64,000 nucleotides of DNA, from assembly GCA_963383645.1 (NCBI GenBank), contig OY726560.1, positions 63,939,058 through 64,003,057 on the forward strand. Direction: 5' to 3'. Positions 57,930-64,000 of the stretch are shown one piece after another. The position numbers and the translations under genes were made by a program. The stretch comes from Muscardinus avellanarius. Its lineage: Eukaryota; Chordata; Mammalia; Rodentia; Gliridae. How positions within the stretch are numbered: position 1 is the stretch's first letter; every line of letters begins with the position of its first letter. The notes below the pieces were generated by a model, which did not search any database, was not told where the DNA came from, and was given only the letters and a program-made list of their open reading frames with translations.

Positions 57930-58830
57930 TTTATTTTGAGATAATGGCAGATTCATATTAGTTATAGAGGTGAATATAAAGATGTCCTATGTATACTTTG
58001 CCTGGTTTACTTATGATAGCATCTTGTAAAACCATATCATACAGTATCAAAACTAAGATATTGACAGACAAGATATAGGACTGTGTCATCAACACAAAAA
58101 TCTCTCATGTTCCCTGTAATAATCATACCTTCTTCTGCCCCCAATCCTCAACTCCTGGCAATCATAATCTGTTTTTCATGTCTATGATTTTTGTCATTTC
58201 AAGAATATTGTAAAAATAGAATCATATAGTGGTATGTAGCCTTTGGGGATTTTTTTTCCATATAACATAACTCTTTGGAGGTTCATCTATCATTTTCATA
58301 GCTATAATCTAAAAGACTGGCCATGTAACATAGAGGAAAGAAGATTTGCTCAGTTTTCCTTGGAAATATTGGGGTCCAGTTCATGTGAGGCCGGGGATCT
58401 CATATCTCAGGGCATGGCTGCTAAGGGGAAGAACACAAGGCTTTACTCTTCACATCATGGAGGTGGGAGGTGAGGGAGAGTGAGGGGAGAAGGAACCATA
58501 TATAATCCCCAAGACTGCACCCTACCTGCTTGGGCCACCACCCAGATAAAGCCACAGTAATGGATAAGTCCACTGCTTAGATTGCAACTCTCATGATTTA
58601 ACTATATCAACCCTGAATATTAATAAATGAGCTCTTTAGGGGACATTTTATATCTAACTACAACAGAAGCAATGTTGTTCTTATTTACTCGTAAGCAGTA
58701 TTCTATCATGTGGAATAGCCTAACCACTCATTGAACGATATCAGATTGTTTTCATTTTGGGGCTATTACAAGTAAACCTTCTATACTAACACTCATATAC
58801 AGATTTTTGTGTGAACCTCTTTTCCTGTCT
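57930..58830 (-). mobile_element. Old L1 3' region split by an LTR-like repeat
   Basis: AATAGAATCATATAGTGGTA on the left and TTTTCATTTTGGGGCTATTA on the right are L1 end phrases; 58310-58668 is foreign. Confidence 0.65.
58310..58668 (-). repeat. LTR-like repeat inserted in L1
   Basis: GCTCAGTTTTCCTTGGAAAT, TTCACATCATGGAGGTGGGA, AATAAATGAGCTCTTTAGGG then ATATCTAACTACAACAG. Same family as 46134-46506. Confidence 0.55.
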
Positions 58831-59509
58831 CTGCTGTAGGTACCTGGATTTTCTCTGACACTACTGCATTAGGGAAAATGGGGCCTCAGGACAGCTTTGT
58901 GAGGGTAAAAGTCCCCTGTTGCCTTTGGTGCCATGAGCAAGAGTGGCACAACAGTCTTTTCCTGTGGTTTTAGTTGGAATAAGTGGATTTGATCTAATTT
59001 CTTTTTCTTCCCAGTTTACCCCTATCTTGGTCCTAAAAAAATGAATTTGTTATTTTTCCAAGACAGTTTTAAAATTCAATAAGCACTTAACATTTACACA
59101 GTTGTAATTAATAATAGTCTTGTGGAATTTTCATAAGTTTCTGAGCAATTATAGACTAATCTGTAATAAATTGTCGAATCTGAATTAGATCATGTAAAGA
59201 GTATTATGTGGATTAAGTTCTTTTATCCTAAAGCTGTGTTTAAATTTTTGTTGTGCTAATGTAATATTTGAAGCTTTTGTCTCACCATGACTAAAACAAT
59301 GAAAATAGGCAAGCTCATTTTTTGACGTCTTTTTAAAAATAAGTAATTTTCCCCTGGTCCTCATCTCTGTCCTTTCCATTACTCTACTTTTCTGTTTCTA
59401 CTGAGCCTAGAAATTAGGTCTAAATTGAAGAAAAGAATCACCTTATTTTAAGTTTAGGGTTTTGACAACTTCTCTTATGATATTAGAATATTTCAAGAAC
59501 ATAGATGCA

Positions 59510-59712
59510 AGCCGGGCGTGGTGGTGCATGCTTGTAATCCCAGCATTCGGGAGGCTGAGACTGGAGGATTGCAGTTTGCAGACAGCCTCAGCTACTTAGT
59601 GAGGCCCTGTTTCAAAATAAAGAATAAAAAATAGGGCAGGGTGTGTAGCTCGGAGGTCAAATGCCTCTGGGTTCCATCCCCAAACCTGCAAAAAAAAAAA
59701 AAAAAAAAAAAA
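59510..59712 (+). mobile_element. Dimeric SINE with TSD
   Basis: AAGAACATAGATGCA at 59495-59509 and, with two changes, at 59713-59727. A-tail of about 25. Confidence 0.92.
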
Positions 59713-59812
59713 AAGAACACGGATGCATAGGACGTCCTGAGGATATCAATGTAAAGAACAAAATTTCCTGTTTTTTTGTTTTGTTTTGTTTTACTAGCTA
59801 GAAGGGTAGTTG

Positions 59813-60075
59813 CATGTGCTGATCCTATAGCCAGATGCCTGGGTACTGATCCCAACACCTGCCACTTACCAGCTGTGAATTTCAGCAGGCCATACAACCT
59901 TTCTATTCCTTATGACCTTGAACTATAAAATAGAGATAATTTTAGTCCCTACTTCATAACATCATCATGAAGATTTCTGAGCTAATATAGATGCAAAGTA
60001 TTTGAAACAAGCCAAGAGATCTAGTAAGGATCATATGAGTTTTAGCTATAATTGGTATTGTTGTTAGTATTTGAG
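59813..60075 (+). repeat. MIR remnant
   Basis: GCCAGATGCCTGGGTACTGA, GCCACTTACCAGCTGTGAAT, ACTATAAAATAGAGATAATT in MIR order. Confidence 0.8.
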
Positions 60076-61049
60076 CTGCTTGAAGGCATTGGCTAGGAAG
60101 ACTTGATATCCCAGCAGAGGAATGCTGTGGTACGTTTAAGTATGTTTCCTCCTTCTGATGCCATATGGAAAGCTTATATGACTCGTTTTTCAGTCTGACC
60201 ATTTGAAGGAAATAAACTCTAATGGAGCTAGCTGGGTTTTGTATAGAAAAGAAAATGTGACCAAGAGGATTTTTTTTTTTATCTTAGATGCCACAATTTT
60301 GCTCTATTTAAATAAAGTAATAATTGTAAATAACTTTTTCTTCCCAAGTTGCCTTCAAACTTCATTTTCACTGCAATGATACTGCCTTTCACCATAGAAA
60401 TACTCATAGTTGTGTCTTTTTTGAAAAATACTGAGCCTTGAAAAAAGTGTACTTCTTGGAAATGCCTAACTCCTTATTGGCTACCTAAACTGTACTTAGT
60501 CTGAATCACATGGGAGGGTCCTGGTCAAGTCTAACTATTTCATACAGTTTTCTCCTCATCTTTAACCTAATTATGTCTTCTATTTGAAAACTGCTCCTAA
60601 TCATAGAAATATGCTGAGTATGTCTTCAGTGTTTTGGGTGGTAGGGAATGTCAATCCCTTTGTGTTTAATGTGAGCTTTAGATTTTCTCCCCAGAAAGAC
60701 ATACATTAGTATGTATGACCAGAGTTTACAGGTTATTAATCTCCTAACATCCACCCATGGATCCCTGTTGGAAACCCTGTGCCAGGCTTATTCTTTACTC
60801 TGTATGACTCATTTTGTATTCAGGATTTTCTGGTTACAGAATGTTTCTGACAAAAGTATAAATCATTCTATTAGTGTAATTCAAAAAAATTAAATGAACA
60901 GTGAATTTATTTACAAACCCAGGTTCTTATCCCTTGTCATTAGATACTTAATATTTTTCTCTTTTTAAGAAAAAACACTTCAGCCTAGTTCCAAACTCTG
61001 ATTAGCTCCTTTACTGCCTAAGCTTGTGTACCTTTGATTAGTAGAACAA

Positions 61050-61253
61050 GCATTCCACCTGGGAATGATGGTACACAATTGTAATCTCAGTACTTGGGAG
61101 GCTGAGACAGAAGTATTGCAGGTTCAAGGACAGGCTCAGCAGCTTAGAGATCCTGTTTCAAAATAAAAAATAAAATAGGGCTTGGGTGTAGCTCAGAGGT
61201 AGAATGCCCCGGGTTCAATCTTCAGTACCACCACCACCAAAAAAAAAAAAAAG
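61050..61253 (+). mobile_element. Dimeric SINE
   Basis: CTGGGAATGATGGTACACAA head; ID half GGGCTTGGGTGTAGCTCAGA; tail (CCA)n then A13. Confidence 0.85.
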
Positions 61254-61340
61254 GCTTTCTAAAGGTATTTCCCAGTTTATTGTGAAAATTCAGTAAACTT
61301 TCAGTGCTGCTATTGTTTGGTTTTAATGGTTTTGTTTTGC

Positions 61341-61415
61341 TTGTGGTACTGATTGAACCCAGGTCCTCACTCATGCTATGCAACCATTGTACCATTAAGC
61401 TATATCCTCAGCTCT
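61341..61415 (-). mobile_element. ID element (single)
   Basis: GGTACTGATTGAACCCAGGT, CTCATGCTATGCAACCATTG, AAGCTATATCCTCAGC: complete tRNA-like centre with no 7SL-like half. Confidence 0.8.
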
Positions 61416-62002
61416 TATTTTCAGTTTTCAAGGAAAACTTATCATTTACTGTACTTTCTCTCTTGCTCCCCTTGCATGAGGGCTCTCTTTGAGCTGTGCT
61501 GGATTCTGTCACCCTGTCCTGGTAGGCTTCTGCCCAGGGTTTCTGCCTTTTGTCAGTTAGGACCAGACTAAATGCATTTTCCTCCTAGTACAGTGCTCAT
61601 CAAAAGACTTGGAAAGTTCTTTGCCAATAATTTTATTCATGAGCATTCACCAAATTAATAACTCTTATGTACATCATTACGTTAAGCCTAGCAAAAAGGA
61701 AATAAAATGGATCAATAAGAAGTATAGAAACGCTTATATCCAATTCTAAGGACAAGAACAGGTTAATTTTTACCCCTCATTTAAGGTATCTTTATTAATA
61801 TTTTGTTTTTATTTTGAGGTATTTTTGAGCACATTAAAATACATTACTCTATTCATTTGTTCAATAGTAACTCTTTGTTTAATTTTGCTTTTTTTTTTTT
61901 TTAGCTTTACCTTCCAAGGTGATTCTGAAGGTCAAACTGACTTTTGCAAAAAACAAAACAAAACAAAAAAAACCCTTCTTTTTTAAAAAAAATCCCTGTT
62001 TA

Positions 62003-62185
62003 TGCCAGGCATAGTGGCACACGCTTGTAATTCCTGTGTTTGGGATGCGGAGACAGGAGGATCATGCAGGTTCGAAGCCAGTCTCGCTGGCTTAAGAGAC
62101 CCTATTTCCAAATAAAATATAAAATAGGTCTTGGGATTGTAACCCGGAGGTAGAAGGGTTCCATCCCCAGTACCATAAAACAAAC
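62003..62185 (+). mobile_element. Young-type dimeric SINE with 18-nt TSD
   Basis: AAAAAAAATCCCTGTTTA at 61985-62002 and 62186-62203, perfect. Confidence 0.93.
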
Positions 62186-62479
62186 AAAAAAAATCCCTGT
62201 TTATTGTTTTTTAATGCATTGCTTTCAGTGAACATTTTCCTTTCTTTAACTTTTATAAGAATTTTCTTCAAGATTTTCAGTATTGATTTTTGACTCTAGA
62301 AATAGTATATATGTGGCATAAAAAATTAGGTAGAACTAAGGGTTCAGGGGCCTTGACTGGAAGACCAGTTTGGCATTGAGCTGTATAGAAAAGAAGAAGT
62401 GGGGGGGGGGTCCCATCAAATATCATCTGTTCCATTGAATCCCAACAACAGGGTAACGGGAAGAGGAGATTTCTATAAC

Positions 62480-62930
62480 TTGTGTTTCAGTCAACATCCT
62501 CACTGTCATGACCCAAAACACTGGGCCACCACCACTTAGAGATTTCTTTGCTCACAGTTCTGGAGATTTCAGGGGTTTGGTCCTTGTCAAGCCAGGTTAC
62601 TTTTGTGGAGCTCAGCACATGGTGACAGGAGGCAGAGGGAGGGAGGATGAGAATGAGAATGGACTATGCTCTCACATTGTGGAACCCAGAAGCAGGAGAT
62701 CATAAGCAAGGGAATTCAAGGACACAAACCCATTCCCCAAGGCCACAACACCAGTGACCCACCTCTTCTAGCTACATACATTCCATCTGTCTAGTTACCA
62801 TCCAATAAACCCATCATAAAAACCCTCATCCGCTGATTAGATTATAGTCACCATGTTTAATTATATCAGCTCTGATCATTAATAAATGAGCTCTTTAAGG
62901 AACATGTTATATCTAAACCATGACAGCTTA
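62480..62930 (-). repeat. LTR-like repeat
   Basis: TTGCTCACAGTTCTGGAGAT, CTCACATTGTGGAACCCAGA, AATAAATGAGCTCTTTAAGG, ATATCTAAACCATGACAG. Third copy of the family at 46134 and 58310; no internal gene. Confidence 0.6.
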
Positions 62931-63274
62931 CATCAACATAGCAACTAAAGACCACTCTCAGGATGGATTCTGACTTATTTTCTGATCTCTAGGGGCTTCT
63001 TCATGGTGGTTCAGTGGGTTCTTCCTTGGGTCACACATACCTTCACCTAATACTTGGTCTCAAACTTCCTTGGGAAAAAATAGGGTATTTGCCATGAGGC
63101 CCACATTGCCAGAGCCTGAGGACCCAATCTGGACAAACCTCAGATAGGAGTTTACTTCCTGGGTTCAGCTTCATGTGCTTAGAGCAGGCTGAACATTGTG
63201 TTTAGTATCCTACCTTTATTTTTAGGAGGCCATGTACTTCCAGTTCTAGAGATAGACAGACTGCTGGGAGTAAC

Positions 63275-63454
63275 ATTTTGGCATTGCTGCCTATTACCCA
63301 TACCCCCCTGGATGAGTTGCCTGACATCTCCATGCTTCAGTTTTTTTCATCTCTGATGTAGAAAAATAATAATGTTTATCTCGTGGGGTGGCTGTGGGAA
63401 CTAAATGAAAAATGCAAGTCATGTAATAGAACAGTGCTAGGGATATGTCTGCAG
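63275..63454 (+). repeat. MIR remnant
   Basis: GATGAGTTGCCTGACATCTC, CATGCTTCAGTTTTTTTCAT, GGGGTGGCTGTGGGAACTAA. Confidence 0.75.
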
Positions 63455-64000
63455 GGCAGCTGTACACGGTGGTTACAAATTGACAATATCAAGTCTGGGT
63501 GTCAAGGCAAAATCAGAAACAGAAGATAAATGGTGGGAGAATGGGTTCAGGATCGCTTCAGAAAAGGGATGAATATGCCCAAGTAGGAGAATGCAATGTT
63601 TAGTTAAGGTCCATGAGCGAAACTGAGGTTAGAGAAGGCCTGGACCTAAGCTTATTGCAAACAGTGATCAAGTCAAGGAAGAAAAGAAATTGTTGTAGAG
63701 TAGCAATGACTATAATACTGAAAACCTGTTTTGGTAGAAATGTGGAAAAGCAGGTTTAGCCACTCCCTCCTAATAGAAATATAAATTGTTATAGTCTTGG
63801 GGGAGACCCAATTGACAAAATATGTTAAAGGTTCTTAAATATGTATACCTTAAGTTACTTTTTATTCTACTTTTCTATCTTTAGATTATTGAAGAGCAAT
63901 TGAAATTTACAACAAGAAGAAACCAGATCATGATCAATTCATACAGTTTCTGCTATTTAAGTTGAAAATCATTCAAAAGTTTACCACAGACCACATAAAT

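Larger units (their letters stand above)
43344..64000 (+). other. STAU2: STAU2 intron downstream of exon F (partial)
   Basis: GT at 43344; no downstream STAU2 exon was recognised, so the intron runs past the window end. Nothing is identifiable in 43344-43978, 44172-44654, 46960-47226, 47480-47701, 48815-50905, 51988-52450, 52641-53306, 54331-54776, 55015-55189, 56830-57661, 58830-59494, 60076-61049, 61416-61984, 62204-62470, 62935-63274 and 63455-64000. Confidence 0.8.

Noticed and set aside
63885..63965. Possible alternative STAU2 exon after a strong TTTCTATCTTTAG acceptor
   Set aside because: Joined in phase after exon F it gives two residues and a stop. I know no STAU2 isoform like it and see no supporting donor or poly(A) signal.
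1..64000. CRISPR array, operon, phage or defence system
   Set aside because: Direct repeats here are SINEs, L1 pieces and microsatellites in vertebrate introns; no regular spacer array and no bacterial-type gene cluster.

Overview
The window is nuclear DNA from a rodent, most likely a member of the squirrel family (Sciuridae). The sequence evidence is the repeat content: dozens of dimeric SINEs joining a 7SL/B1-like head to a tRNA-like ID tail (the B1-dID/MEN type of sciuromorph rodents), a few single ID elements, one B1-like monomer, old mammal-wide MIR and L2 pieces, many L1 fragments, and AT-rich introns with (CA)n and (TG)n tracts. I see no bacterial, viral or organellar coding region.

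One protein-coding gene is supported: the middle of STAU2 (double-stranded RNA-binding protein Staufen homolog 2), on the + strand. Six coding exons are visible, each with AG/GT splice borders: 13292-13448, 14630-14737, 18683-18895, 23877-24014, 35800-35931 and 43283-43343. They total 809 nt and read as one continuous frame. They encode the second half of dsRBD2, all of dsRBD3, the basic nuclear-localisation linker, all of dsRBD4 and the start of the C-terminal linker. The first and last parts of the gene lie outside the window. Introns inside the window are 1181, 3945, 4981, 11785 and 7351 nt, with more than 13 kb before the first visible exon and more than 20 kb after the last.

Everything else is intron. 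1-13291: a short L1 with a clean target-site duplication, SINEs, an L1 carrying a tail-only insertion, an L2, and an old L1 split by a younger L1 that has an inverted 5' part and a possible 3' transduction. 13449-35799: SINEs, L2 and MIR remnants, and a four-layer nest of retrotransposons at 30465-33176. 35932-43282: SINEs, an old mammalian repeat with a CA tract, and L1. 43344-64000: L1 pieces (two split by an LTR-like repeat), a three-layer SINE nest at 50906-51593, and a cluster of young SINEs.

I did not find a new biological system. The interesting material is the retrotransposon record: twin-primed L1s, nested insertions that give a relative order of SINE subfamilies, many insertions with long duplications, and small STAU2 coding differences. 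Open reading frames outside the six exons look like chance or transposon remnants. Repeat family names are by resemblance; no database search was run, so most repeat edges are good to about 5-20 bases.
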